Source of the DNA: Xylophilus sp. GW821-FHT01B05
GTDB taxonomy: Bacteria; Pseudomonadota; Gammaproteobacteria; Burkholderiales; Burkholderiaceae_C
Reading direction: 5' to 3'
Assembly: GCA_038961845.1 (NCBI GenBank)
Contig: CP152408.1
Coordinates: 4,092,001-4,156,000 of the forward strand
DNA: 64,000 bases
Below, in pieces: positions 1-8,870 of the stretch; positions within the stretch are counted from its first letter, which is position 1, and the number at the start of each line of letters is the position of its first letter. The notes below the pieces were generated by a model. That model did not search any database, was not told the DNA's origin, and worked only from the letters and a program-made list of their open reading frames with translations. Made by a program: the position numbers and the translations under genes.

Positions 1-1049
1 CGCGGCGCTCGGCTTGGGGGCGGAACACTTCGTCAGGGATCGGGGCCTTGTCGGCGTCCTTGATGCCGCGCTGCTTCAGGTCGGCGCGAGCGCCTTCGAT
101 CATGCGCTCGACTTCAGCCTGCACGCTGGCCTTGGGCAAGTCCAGCTCAGCCTTGGCGACCAGTGCGTCCATCACGGACTGCTTGTTGCGGGCCAGCACG
201 CGGAACTTCACTTCGCGCTCAAGATTTTTCTTGATGTCAGCACGCAGGCCGTCGACCGTGCCGTCGGCAATGCCCAGCGACTTGGCCAGCAGGTCATTGA
301 TTTCAGGCAGATGGGCGGCTTCGATCTTGTTGACGGTCACTAGGAAGTCAGCCTGCTTACCGGCCACGTCCTTGCCGTGATAGTCCTCAGGGAAAGCCAG
401 CGGGAAAGTCTTGCTTTCGCCGGCCTTCAGGCCGCGCACGGCTTCTTCGAATTCCTTGAGCATCTGGCCTTCGCCAACCAGGAACTGGAAGGCTTCAGCC
501 TTGCCGCCCTGGAAGGTTTCGCCATCGATCTTGCCTTCGAAGTCAACGGTCACGCGGTCGCCGTCTTGCGCACCTGCATCTTGGGCACGCTGGGCGAAGC
601 TGCGGCGCTGCTTGCGCAGGATGTCCAGGGTACGGTCGATGGCGCTGTCGTCCACTTCGGCGTTGAGCTTTTCAACTTCAGCATCAGACAGGTCGGCGAT
701 CTTGACTTCCGGATAGACCTCGAACACCGCGTCGAAAGTCAGTTCGCCCTCGGGCGCGCCGTCCTTTTCGGTGATGGTGGGCTGGCCGGCCACGCGCAGT
801 TGCGCTTCGTTGGCAGCAGCGGCGAAAGCCTGACCGACCTTGTCGTTCATGACTTCGTATTGCACCGAGTAGCCATAGCGCTGGGCCACGACGTTCATCG
901 GCACCTTGCCTGGACGGAAACCGTCCATCTTGATGGTGCGGGCGAGGCGCTTCAGGCGCACATCAACTTCGGACTGGATCGTGGCGACGGGCAGCGTCAG
1001 CGTGATCTTGCGCTCCAGCTTTTCGAGGGTTTCCACATTGACGGCCATG
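1..1049 (-). CDS. tig: Trigger factor, ribosome-associated chaperone (3' end cut by window)
   Basis: Trigger factor binds the ribosome at L23 near the exit tunnel and shields nascent chains; it also has a peptidyl-prolyl isomerase domain. The translation starts MAVNVETLEKLERKITLTLP, followed by a stretch with GFRPGKVP, the ribosome-binding signature of the N-terminal domain, near residue 45. About 349 of the usual ~435 residues are present; the last part of the C-terminal domain lies beyond position 1. The ATG follows an AAAGGAGC ribosome binding site. A tRNA-Leu lies just upstream on the same strand, a common order ahead of tig-clpP-clpX in Burkholderiales (family knowledge; clpP is outside the window). 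Confidence 0.96.
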
Positions 1050-1106
1050 TTCTGCTCCTTTGAGATCGGCGGCAGGCCATCTCGCCTACCTATCTGGAAT
1101 ATTGCT

Positions 1107-1193
1107 TGGTGCGCGGGGGGGGACTCGAACCCCCACACCATTGCTGGCGTCAGGACCTAAACCTGGTGCGTCTACCAATTTCGCCACCCGCGC
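1107..1193 (-). tRNA. tRNA-Leu (anticodon UAG)
   Basis: The reverse strand reads GCGCGGGTGGCGAAATTGGT at the 5' end, giving a 7-bp acceptor stem (GCGCGGG with CCCGCGC), a leucine-type D arm, an anticodon stem CAGG/CCTG with loop TTTAGGT (anticodon UAG), a long variable arm typical of class II tRNAs, and the T-loop GTTCGAGTC. The CCA end is encoded (ACCA at 1107-1110). Length is 87 nt. It sits 57 bp upstream of tig on the same strand and may be co-transcribed with it. Confidence 0.97.
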
Positions 1194-1257
1194 AATGTTC
1201 CCAAGGCACGCGGCAGCCGGTCAGGCCGCGCGCATGCAATTTGGTCAACCCGCTATT

Positions 1258-4200
1258 TTAGCCCGATGTGAGAGCTGTTTCCGCGGAAGGGGGTTCGCGC
1301 TTGATACGAAACCATGCCGCATACATCGCCGGCAGGGCCAGCAAGGTGAGCACGGTGGCCACAATCAGCCCGCCCATGATGGCCACGGCCATGGGGCCCC
1401 AGAACACGCTGCGCGAGAGCGGAATCATGGCCAGGACCGCCGCAGCGGCAGTCAGCACGATGGGCCGCAGCCGGCGCACAGCGGATTCGACGATGGCATC
1501 CCAGGCCGGCACGCCGCGGGCGCGTTCTTGCTCGATCTGGTCAATCAGGATCACCGAATTGCGCTGGATCATGCCCATCAGCGCGATCACCCCAAGCAGC
1601 GCGACAAAGCCAAACGGGCGATTCAGCAACAGCAGCGCAGCTGCAACGCCGGCAATACCCAGCGGCCCGGTCAGGAACACCAGTACGGCGCGACTGAAGC
1701 TGTGCAACTGCAGCATCAGCAGAGTGAACACGACGAACAGCATGACGGGCGCACCCGCCACGATGGACGCCGAGCCCTTGCTGCTTTCCTCCACCGCGCC
1801 GGCGACCTCGATGCGGTAGCCGGTGCGGCCCTCGGCATGCCATTGCGCTTCCAGCTTGCGCAGGGCGGGCAGCAGTTCGTTGGTGACGGTGGCGCCCTGC
1901 ATGCCCTCCACCGTATCGGCCTGCACGGTGATGCCGTACTCGCGGTTCTCGCGCCACATCACGCCGTATTCCCAGCCCAGTACCGGCTTGGCGATCTGCG
2001 CCAGCGGAATGGCACGGCCCGAGGCCGAGGTGACGTAGGCGCTCTGCAGGTCGGTAATGGCGTCGCGCTCGGACGCGGGCTGGCGCAGCACGATGTCGAT
2101 CAGTCGGTCGCCCTCGCGGTACTGGCCGACGGTGCTGCCGCTGAGCAGCATGCGCGTGGCCTGGGCAATGGACTGGCTGGTCACGCCCAGCGCGCGCGCC
2201 TTGTCCTGGTCCACCTCCAGGCGGACCGCCTTTACCGGTTCATTCCAGTTGTCGTTTGTGCCCAGCGCGTGAGGGTTGGCGCGCAGGATGGCGGTCACCT
2301 CGTCGGCGCGCGCGCGCAACGCGGCCGGATCATCGCCGATCACGCGGAACTGCACCGGATACGGCACCGGCGGCCCGCTAGGCAGCAGCTTGACACGGCC
2401 ACGCACCTCGGGGAATTCCTTGGCCAGCAACGCCGGCAGGCGCAGGCGCAAGGTTTCGCGCACGGCCAAATCCTTGGGCATCAAAATCAGTTGCGACACA
2501 TTGGTCTGGGGGAAGACCTGATCCAGCGGCAGATAGAAGCGCGGCACGCCCGAACCGATCCAGGTGGTGACGCTCTCGACGCCGGGCTCTTCGCGCAGCC
2601 GGGCCTCCACGCGACGGGCAATGGTCTCGCTCACGGCAAACGGCGTGCCCTCGGCAGACCACAGGTCCACCATGATTTCCGGCCGGCTCGAATCCGGGAA
2701 GAACTGCTGCTGCACCCGCCCCATGCCCACCAGGCCGAGGGCAAAGATCGCCAGCGTGGCGCCGATGGTGATCCAGCGGTGCGCCACGCACCAGCCCACG
2801 GTACGGCGAAAGCCGTTGTAGAAGCGGCTGTCGAACATTTCGTGCGACTGATCGTGCCCGGCCTCCTGCACATGGCGCGGGACCTTCAGCAGCAACATGC
2901 CCAGGTAGGGCACGAAGTAGACCGAGACAAACCAGCTCAGCAGCAGCGCAATCACGGTCACGGCGAAGATGGCGAAGGTGTATTCGCCGGTGACCGATTT
3001 GGCGATGCCGATCGGCAAGAAGCCAGCGGCCGTGATCAAAGTGCCGGTCAGCATGGGCATGGCCGTTGCGTCATAGGCAAAGGTGGCGGCGCGGGCCTTG
3101 TCGTAGCCCTCTTCCATCTTGCGCACCATCATCTCGACCGCAATGATGGCGTCGTCCACCAGCAAGCCCAGCGCGATGATCAACGAGCCGAGCGAGATCT
3201 TGTGCAAGCCGATGTTCCAGTAGTCCATGGCCAGGAAGGTCATGGCCAGCACCAACGGGATGGTGATGCCCACCACCAGCCCGGGCCGCACGTCCAGCGT
3301 GTAGCGCTGCCACCAGCGCTGCGCACCCGTGCGCCGGTGCAGGCCGAGGCTGATGAAGCTCACGGCCAGCACGATCACCACGGCCTCGGTCAGCACGTGC
3401 AGAAACTCGCTAACCGAATCGGTCACCGCGGCCGGTTGGTCCTGCACCTGCGCCAGGCGCGCGCCGGCCGGCAGGGTGCGGCCAAGCTCGCTCACCGTGG
3501 CGTGCAGTGCCTTGCCCAGCGCCACGATGTCGCCGCCCTTGGCCATGGAGATGCCCAGGGCGATCACGTCGCGTCCCTGGAACAGCACCTTGGTGACGGG
3601 TGGATCGATCGTGCCGCGCCGGATTTCGGCGATATCGCCCAGGCGCAACTGGTTGCCCGAGCTGCCACGGATCGGCATGTCGCGCAACTGCGCCACCGCC
3701 TCGAAAGCGCCATCGACGCGCACCTGCACCACGTCGCGCGGCGACTGCACGGCGCCGGCACTCTCCACCGCGTTCTGCTGACCGAGTTGGTTCAGCACGT
3801 CGTTGAGGTTGAGCCCCAACTGCGCCAGGCGCTGGCGCGGGATCTCGATGAAGACCTTCTCGTCCTGCGCCCCAAACAATTCGACCTTGGCGACATCCTT
3901 CACGCGCAACAGGCGCTGGCGCACGTCCTCGGCCAGCTGCCGGCTCTCTGCCGTGTCGAAGCCGTCGGTTTCCAGCGCGTAGATGACACCGTAGACATCA
4001 CCGAAGTCGTCGTTGAAGAACGGCCCCTGGATGCCCGCCGGCAACGTATAGCGCATGTCGCCGATCTTCTTGCGCACCGTGTACCAAAGATTGGGCACGT
4101 CGCCCGGGCGAGAGTCGTCGCGCACCTGGAAGATGATCTGCGACTCGCCTGGCTTGGAGTAGCTGCGGATCTTGTCGGCGTAAGGCACCTCTTGCAGCGA

Positions 4201-4458
4201 GCGCTCCAGTTTGCTGGTGACCTGGTCGGCCACCTGCTGCGCGGTCGCGCCCGGCCAGTAGGTACGCACCACCATCACACGGAAGGTGAAGGGTGGATCC
4301 TCGTCCTGGCCCAACTGGAAGTAGGCGGCAAAGCCCAGCACCATCAGCGCCACCAACAGGTAGCGGGTCAGGGACGCATGTTCCAGCGCCCAACGGGAAA
4401 GATTGAAGCCGGACTTGGGCTGCGCGTCTTCGGGCGCGTGTGGCGCTTGCTGCGTCAT
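1258..4458 (-). CDS. RND-family efflux permease (inner membrane)
   Basis: A 1066-residue resistance-nodulation-division pump, the proton-driven inner-membrane part of a tripartite exporter. It has one N-terminal membrane segment, the first periplasmic porter block (GQDEDPPFTFR, then TYWPGATAQQV), a TM block with the paired acidic relay residues in GLLVDDAIIAVEMM (TM4), a second porter block and a second TM block. Length fits the AcrB/MexB-type size. The chosen ATG at 4458 follows GTGAGG overlapping the stop of the adaptor gene 7 bp upstream; an alternative start at 4485 would overlap that gene. It forms an operon with the adaptor, but no outer-membrane factor is next to it. The sequence looks closer to the VexK/MexK/TriC-like branch than to AcrB; substrate unknown. 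Confidence 0.93.
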   Translation of the reverse strand: MTQQAPHAPEDAQPKSGFNLSRWALEHASLTRYLLVALMVLGFAAYFQLGQDEDPPFTFRVMVVRTYWPGATAQQVADQVTSKLERSLQEVPYADKIRSYSKPGESQIIFQVRDDSRPGDVPNLWYTVRKKIGDMRYTLPAGIQGPFFNDDFGDVYGVIYALETDGFDTAESRQLAEDVRQRLLRVKDVAKVELFGAQDEKVFIEIPRQRLAQLGLNLNDVLNQLGQQNAVESAGAVQSPRDVVQVRVDGAFEAVAQLRDMPIRGSSGNQLRLGDIAEIRRGTIDPPVTKVLFQGRDVIALGISMAKGGDIVALGKALHATVSELGRTLPAGARLAQVQDQPAAVTDSVSEFLHVLTEAVVIVLAVSFISLGLHRRTGAQRWWQRYTLDVRPGLVVGITIPLVLAMTFLAMDYWNIGLHKISLGSLIIALGLLVDDAIIAVEMMVRKMEEGYDKARAATFAYDATAMPMLTGTLITAAGFLPIGIAKSVTGEYTFAIFAVTVIALLLSWFVSVYFVPYLGMLLLKVPRHVQEAGHDQSHEMFDSRFYNGFRRTVGWCVAHRWITIGATLAIFALGLVGMGRVQQQFFPDSSRPEIMVDLWSAEGTPFAVSETIARRVEARLREEPGVESVTTWIGSGVPRFYLPLDQVFPQTNVSQLILMPKDLAVRETLRLRLPALLAKEFPEVRGRVKLLPSGPPVPYPVQFRVIGDDPAALRARADEVTAILRANPHALGTNDNWNEPVKAVRLEVDQDKARALGVTSQSIAQATRMLLSGSTVGQYREGDRLIDIVLRQPASERDAITDLQSAYVTSASGRAIPLAQIAKPVLGWEYGVMWRENREYGITVQADTVEGMQGATVTNELLPALRKLEAQWHAEGRTGYRIEVAGAVEESSKGSASIVAGAPVMLFVVFTLLMLQLHSFSRAVLVFLTGPLGIAGVAAALLLLNRPFGFVALLGVIALMGMIQRNSVILIDQIEQERARGVPAWDAIVESAVRRLRPIVLTAAAAVLAMIPLSRSVFWGPMAVAIMGGLIVATVLTLLALPAMYAAWFRIKREPPSAETALTSG

Positions 4459-4465
4459 ACGAGCC

Positions 4466-5674
4466 TCACTTCGCTGCGGGAGCAACGGGAATGGCAGGCA
4501 CCACCGCCGGCGGCGGCGTGGCGGATGCTATTGAATCAATAGCTTCACCCCGGCCAGCAGCCTTGCCTTCAGGGTATTTTCCTTCATAAACGCTGACCTT
4601 CTGCCCTTCGGCCAGCACATGCACGCCGGCGGCCACCACACGCATACCGGGGCTCAGGCCTTGCGTCACCACGACATCGCTGCCGTCGACACCGCTAATG
4701 GCGATAGGTTGTGAACGCACCGTCATGTTCTTCTCATCCAGCACCCAGACCGCCGTGGCGCCGGCCTCCTGCCGCAGCGCGGAAGTCGGCAGTTTGAGCA
4801 CTGCCGGCGCCGCATTGGGCCCGGGTTGCGGCAGTACCGATACCGTAGTGCCAAGCGGTGGCGCGGCGCCCTCGAGAGCGACCTTGACGGTGAAGGTACG
4901 GGTGGCCCGATCGGCACTGGCGCCGACCTCGCGCACCCGCCCAGCCAACGACGTGCTGCCAGCCCAGGTGCGCACCTGCACCGGTTGGCCGGCGGCAAAG
5001 CTGGCCACCTGGTCTTCCGGCACGGCGAAGACGGCGTCGCGTACGCCGTCCTGCGCCAGCCGCACCACCGGCGTGCCGGCAGAGACGACCTGGCCGGGCT
5101 CGGCGTCGATCGAGGTGATTACACCGGCCGCATCGGCCAGCAGGTTGGCGTATTCGGCCTGGTTGCCCTGCGCCGACAACTGGGCCTGGGCCTGGTCCAG
5201 GCTGGCCTTGGCCGAACGCAGCGTGGCATCGCGCCGCTCCAGCTCGGCGCTGCTGATGAAGTTCTGCTCTTTCAGGGCGGAATAGCGCTTGAAATCGGCA
5301 GCCGCCAGCTCGTGGTTGGTACGTGCGGCTGCTACCTGGGCACGCGCCGCGTCTGCGGCCAGACGCAGGTCCTGCGGATCGAGTTGCGCCAGCAACTGGC
5401 CGGCCTGCACGCGCTGGCCAACCTCTGCCTGGCGCTTGAGGATCTTGCCGCCTACGCGGAAGCCCAGTTGCGACTCGATGCGGGCCCGCACCTCACCGGC
5501 AAACACCTGGTCGGAGCCTTCGCTGGTGGCGGTGACGGTCACCAGCTTCACGGCCCGCACCGGCTCTTCGGGCACCGCCTGCTTCGAGCAGCCGGCCAGT
5601 ACCAGGGACACGAGCAGCAGGACGGCAAAAACGCCCGGCGGACGCGAGACAGAGGGGGAGCGAAGAGGATGCAT
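4466..5674 (-). CDS. RND efflux periplasmic adaptor (membrane fusion protein, lipoprotein)
   Basis: Bridges the inner-membrane pump to an outer-membrane channel. The N-terminus has a hydrophobic stretch ending in the lipobox LVLAGC, so a lipid-anchored periplasmic protein is expected. It is followed by a barrel-sandwich half (GFRVGGKILKRQAEVGQRV), an alpha-helical hairpin rich in Ala/Gln around RAQVAAARTNHELAAADFKR, a second lipoyl-like half (GVITSIDAEPGQVVSAGTPV) and beta-barrel and membrane-proximal domains. The ATG at 5674 is used; an in-frame TTG at 5692 is the alternative and neither has a strong ribosome binding site. The gene lies directly upstream of the RND permease. Its proline/alanine-rich tail contains a perfect DNA palindrome (see 4527). 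Confidence 0.92.
   Translation of the reverse strand: MHPLRSPSVSRPPGVFAVLLLVSLVLAGCSKQAVPEEPVRAVKLVTVTATSEGSDQVFAGEVRARIESQLGFRVGGKILKRQAEVGQRVQAGQLLAQLDPQDLRLAADAARAQVAAARTNHELAAADFKRYSALKEQNFISSAELERRDATLRSAKASLDQAQAQLSAQGNQAEYANLLADAAGVITSIDAEPGQVVSAGTPVVRLAQDGVRDAVFAVPEDQVASFAAGQPVQVRTWAGSTSLAGRVREVGASADRATRTFTVKVALEGAAPPLGTTVSVLPQPGPNAAPAVLKLPTSALRQEAGATAVWVLDEKNMTVRSQPIAISGVDGSDVVVTQGLSPGMRVVAAGVHVLAEGQKVSVYEGKYPEGKAAGRGEAIDSIASATPPPAVVPAIPVAPAAK
4527..4543. repeat. Perfect 17-bp palindrome inside the adaptor gene
   Basis: The sequence GCTATTGAATCAATAGC is a perfect inverted repeat around position 4535, located in the last ~30 codons of the adaptor gene and read as AIDSIAS. It resembles the GCTAT...ATAGC pairs of the dispersed intergenic element seen at 18345 and 58556, so it may be a remnant of that element captured in frame. 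Confidence 0.55.
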
Positions 5675-5710
5675 GAGCGCGGACGGACTCAACCGTGAAT
5701 TGAATTAATG

Positions 5711-5724
5711 ACTGACTGGTTAGT
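5711..5724. promoter_or_regulatory. TetR-type operator-like inverted repeat upstream of RND pair
   Basis: ACTGACTGGTTAGT is a near-palindrome (10 of 14 positions match its own reverse complement) in the 80-bp gap between the adaptor gene (leftward) and hpnC (rightward). This form is typical of operators of TetR repressors of RND pumps. No tetR gene lies next to it. It could control either divergent gene. Confidence 0.5.
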
Positions 5725-5754
5725 AATCTAGTAAAGCCACCCAAGGCTGTCAAG

Positions 5755-6660
5755 TTGAATTCGCCGAAGAGTAGCCCCGACAATGCCCGGGTGTCGACCC
5801 CCTCCTTCCCCACTGCCGATTCCACGGCGCCTGCGCCCGACCATTACGAGAACTTCCCGGTGGCCTCGTGGCTCTGCCCGCCAGCGCTGCGGCCGCCGAT
5901 TGCAGCGCTCTACGCCTTTGCCCGCACTGCGGACGATCTGGCCGATGAGGGCGATGCACCGGCCGAAGCGCGGCTGGCCGACCTCGCGGCCTACCGTGCA
6001 GATCTGCAGGCGGTCGCAGCAGGGCAAGCGCCGTCGCCGCGCTGGACCGCCGTTTTCAGCCCTCTGGCAGTCGCCATCGCCCACTGGAAATTGCCAGTAC
6101 CGCTGCTGGAAGACCTGCTCGACGCCTTCGCCCAAGACGTTCGCAAGACCCATGAGGGCAGCGGCTATGCCGACCGCGCCGAGCTGCTGGACTACTGCCG
6201 CCGCTCGGCCAACCCGGTCGGCCGGCTGCTGTTGCACCTCTACGGCGTCACCGGTGCGGCGGCACTGGCCGAGAGCGACGCCATCTGCAGCGCACTGCAA
6301 CTGGTCAACTTCTGGCAGGACCTGTCGGTAGACATTCCGCGGGGCCGCTTCTACCTGACCGAGGCTGACCGCCACGCGCACGGCGTGCCGCAAGATGATG
6401 TGCTGGCACGGCGGCAAACGCCCGCTGCCACCGCTCTGGTAGCAGACTGCTGCGCCTGGGCGCGCACCAGCATGCGGGCCGGCGCGCCGCTGGTGCACCG
6501 CATTCCCGGCCGAGCCGGCTGGGAACTGCGCCTGGTGGTGCAAGGCGGCCTGCGTATCCTTGACCGCATCGCGGCGCTGGACCACGCCACACTGCTGCAG
6601 CGCCCAACGGTAGGCGCCCGCGACCTGCCGGTGATGCTCTGGCGCGCCGCCTGGATGTAG
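5755..6660 (+). CDS. hpnC: HpnC, hydroxysqualene synthase (squalene pathway)
   Basis: A member of the squalene/phytoene synthase fold. In the HpnC/D/E route it converts presqualene diphosphate to hydroxysqualene, in the cytoplasm or at the membrane face. Both aspartate-rich motifs are present: DDLADE at residues 60-65 and DLSVD at 189-193, with NFWQ just before the second. DHYENFPVASW near residue 29 is the usual HpnC N-terminal signature. Length is 301 residues. The start is a TTG at 5755 with AAGG upstream; a GTG at 5791 is possible. The partner genes hpnD and hpnE lie 6 kb downstream on the same strand instead of adjacent. The stop is 4 bp from the stop of the convergent lysE-type gene. 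Confidence 0.9.
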   Translation: MNSPKSSPDNARVSTPSFPTADSTAPAPDHYENFPVASWLCPPALRPPIAALYAFARTADDLADEGDAPAEARLADLAAYRADLQAVAAGQAPSPRWTAVFSPLAVAIAHWKLPVPLLEDLLDAFAQDVRKTHEGSGYADRAELLDYCRRSANPVGRLLLHLYGVTGAAALAESDAICSALQLVNFWQDLSVDIPRGRFYLTEADRHAHGVPQDDVLARRQTPAATALVADCCAWARTSMRAGAPLVHRIPGRAGWELRLVVQGGLRILDRIAALDHATLLQRPTVGARDLPVMLWRAAWM

Positions 6661-6664
6661 CGTG

Positions 6665-7309
6665 TCAGCGCGCCCAAAGGATGGCAAGAACGCCCAGGGC
6701 CAGCAGGATCAGCACGGCACCGGAGATTCTTTCCAGCCAGGGCAATGCGCGCGCAAAACGCCTCAGCACCGCCTGATTGCCGATCATGATGGCGACCAGC
6801 CCGTCCCACAGCAGGACGACACTGAACATCCATATACCGTAGGCAGTTTTCCAGCCTTGGCTGGCATGCGGCCCGGTCAGCATTGCGGCCAGGCTGGCAT
6901 AGAACAGCGCGTTCTTCGGGTTGAGGATGCCCGACAGAAAGCCCATGCCGGCTGCGCGTTGCCAGGCGCCGAGCCGATGCACGGGCTGACTTGCGGGACT
7001 GATCTGCCGCGATGTGTTTTCCAGGGGACTGGCGCCTGCATAGCGAATGAACAAGACGCCGAGATAGAGCAGATAGGCGCAGCCGGCCAGTTGCAGGCCC
7101 ACAAAAAGCATGCTGTCCGGGCGCAGCGCGGCCGTGCCGGCGAATGCAGCGACGATGAACACGCCATTGGCGACGGCGATGCCAAGGCAGGCGCCGCTGG
7201 CAAGCTTCCAGCCGGAAGACAGCGAAGTTCGAGCGATCAGGAAAAAGTCAGGGCCGGGCGACAGCAGCGCCAGGAAATGCGCTGCGGCGATAAGGAGAAA
7301 TTGCTGCAT
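6665..7309 (-). CDS. LysE/RhtB family amino-acid exporter
   Basis: A 214-residue polytopic membrane protein of the LysE/RhtB superfamily, which exports amino acids or related small metabolites. It begins MQQFLLIAAAHFLALLSPGP, carrying the SPGPDF motif characteristic of the first helix, and has about six hydrophobic segments and the C-terminal GAVLILLALGVLAIL helix. It lies 79 bp downstream of an AraC-family regulator on the same strand, a pairing often seen when the regulator controls the exporter. Substrate cannot be told from sequence. Confidence 0.92.
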   Translation of the reverse strand: MQQFLLIAAAHFLALLSPGPDFFLIARTSLSSGWKLASGACLGIAVANGVFIVAAFAGTAALRPDSMLFVGLQLAGCAYLLYLGVLFIRYAGASPLENTSRQISPASQPVHRLGAWQRAAGMGFLSGILNPKNALFYASLAAMLTGPHASQGWKTAYGIWMFSVVLLWDGLVAIMIGNQAVLRRFARALPWLERISGAVLILLALGVLAILWAR

Positions 7310-7388
7310 TCAAAGGCATACGTTCGGGCTCTTCCCCGAAGAGTGCCCGCCTTGGCCCGATATGTATTGAACAAAATTGCAGTAACGC

Positions 7389-8222
7389 CTAGGCCCGGAA
7401 ACATCCCGGCGTGACGCCAGCATGGGCTTTGAAGACACGCTGGAAGTGCGCCTGATCCGCAAAGCCCAGATCGTGCGCAACATCCGCGATACCGTCGCCC
7501 GCCCGCATCCGCTCCCTTGCAAGATTGACACGCTGGTTCAACTGCCAGGCATGGGGCGTGAAGCCTGTTGCCGAACGAAAGGCGCGGATCAGTTGGTAGC
7601 GGCTCATACCAACCAGGCGCGCCAGACGCTCCAAGGGCGCGTTCGCGGTCGGCTCGCCGCGCAAAAGCTCCAGGGCCGGGGCAAGCCGTTTGGAGAGGCC
7701 AGGTGATCGAGGTGGCGTGTCGATGTCCGCCCACTGCGCCCATTGCGCCGATTGCTCACGATCGCAATCCCCGATGAACTCGATGAGTGCCGCCTCTTTG
7801 TCCTGCGGATCAGCGTCGGAAAACAAGCCTGCATTGAGCCGGCAGAATTTGGCATAGATGGCGGGCGCGGCCACGACCCGGGCCGGCTCATCGTCATCAC
7901 GCCTTGCTTCTGCCATGGCGTACTCCTGTCGAACTGCCTGGAGCCATTGCGCGTCCAGGTGCAGCATTTGGTAGCTCCACGCAGAGTCAGGCACAGGGTT
8001 ACAGGCATGAACCCTGGCCGCGGGGACGAATACGAGCGTCCCGGCACGCAGAAGAACTGGACTCTCGCTCGCACCGGTGAACAGGCTGCACCCCCGATCG
8101 ACTGCGCCAATGGAGAAGGTGGGATGGCTGTGCGGCTTGTAGCAGGCCCGGCTGTGGCAGGCGCGGCGGCTCTCGGCATAGGGCAGGGCCGGATCGCGCC
8201 AGAACTGAGTGGTGGCATTCAT
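7389..8222 (-). CDS. AraC family transcriptional regulator
   Basis: A 277-residue regulator. The N-terminal half is a cupin-like sensor domain (HSHPTFSIGAVDRG, then a beta-rich stretch with FVPAARVHAC). The C-terminal ~100 residues contain two helix-turn-helix units (LARLVGMSRYQLIRAFRSAT and IADVAHDLGFADQAHFQRVF) typical of AraC/XylS proteins, ending HAGVTPGCFRA. It is probably co-transcribed with the LysE-type exporter downstream. The inducer is unknown. Confidence 0.92.
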   Translation of the reverse strand: MNATTQFWRDPALPYAESRRACHSRACYKPHSHPTFSIGAVDRGCSLFTGASESPVLLRAGTLVFVPAARVHACNPVPDSAWSYQMLHLDAQWLQAVRQEYAMAEARRDDDEPARVVAAPAIYAKFCRLNAGLFSDADPQDKEAALIEFIGDCDREQSAQWAQWADIDTPPRSPGLSKRLAPALELLRGEPTANAPLERLARLVGMSRYQLIRAFRSATGFTPHAWQLNQRVNLARERMRAGDGIADVAHDLGFADQAHFQRVFKAHAGVTPGCFRA

Positions 8223-8638
8223 GGGTCAATCGTCACACTGGCATAAAAGCTGCGTAAAGCAGTGCAAACGTTGTCGCGGTCGTTTTCATGCACATGTAAT
8301 AAGCATCTTGCACCATTTACGTCTAATTAGCCGGTAGCCCATGCTCCATATTGACGAAATTCCTCTGCGCAAGGTCCCATCGTGATCATTCCGATGGTCC
8401 GCACGATGGCGCTCCTGCTCGCCAAATGCATGGCTGCGGCTCTGGCGCTGGGCGCTCTGCGCGCGCAAGGCTTGAGAAGTTGCTGCTGTCGCCAACCAGA
8501 GGGATGGCGGCTGACGCTCCATTGGTACTGCCACCGCTACCGCCTGGTCCGCCGTATCAGCATTGCGCCGGCCGCCACTGGCCAAAACCCTGACCCACCA
8601 CGCTCGCAAATCGCCTCGGCATTTTTGCCTGTTTGTGC

Positions 8639-8650
8639 GCAAACGTTTGC
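8639..8650. promoter_or_regulatory. Palindrome GCAAACGTTTGC, copy 1
   Basis: A perfect 12-bp palindrome extended on the left as GCGCAAACGTTTGC. Its form matches LacI/PurR-type operators. An identical copy lies 108 bp further on; both precede the nuclease gene (start 8871). The regulator is not in the window. Confidence 0.55.
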
Positions 8651-8746
8651 TTTTTTACAAGTATCCCACCATTCCACTGCTCGCCAGCACCACGGAGTCC
8701 AGAGGAGCGAGCTGCGCCGCCTCCCGCAGTTTGAGTTTTTGAGCGC

Positions 8747-8758
8747 GCAAACGTTTGC
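8747..8758. promoter_or_regulatory. Palindrome GCAAACGTTTGC, copy 2
   Basis: Second perfect copy, again preceded by GC (GCGCAAACGTTTGC), 113 bp before the nuclease start codon. Two identical operators about ten helical turns apart would suit repression by DNA looping; that is inference. Confidence 0.55.
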
Positions 8759-8870
8759 CTTCACAAACACAGCATGGGCAAGCTCAAGCCCGGCTGCACT
8801 GGTAGCTGAGCTTTTTTCTTTGCTTTCCCGTTTCCCCACGTTCTTTGACCACAACGCACTAGAGGTATCG

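Larger units (their letters stand above)
8223..8870. other. 648-bp intergenic region upstream of the secreted nuclease
   Basis: No convincing gene is seen. The region separates the leftward araC gene from the rightward nuclease gene. Its downstream half holds two identical 12-bp palindromes (8639 and 8747) and AT-richer tracts such as TTTTTT after the first. The part from 8223 to ~8600 shows no recognisable feature. Confidence 0.6.

Noticed and set aside
1060..4542. 1160-codon open frame on the plus strand opposite the RND permease
   Set aside because: Composition is His/Gln/Arg-rich with no domain and it is antisense to a clear RND gene; a shadow of high GC content.
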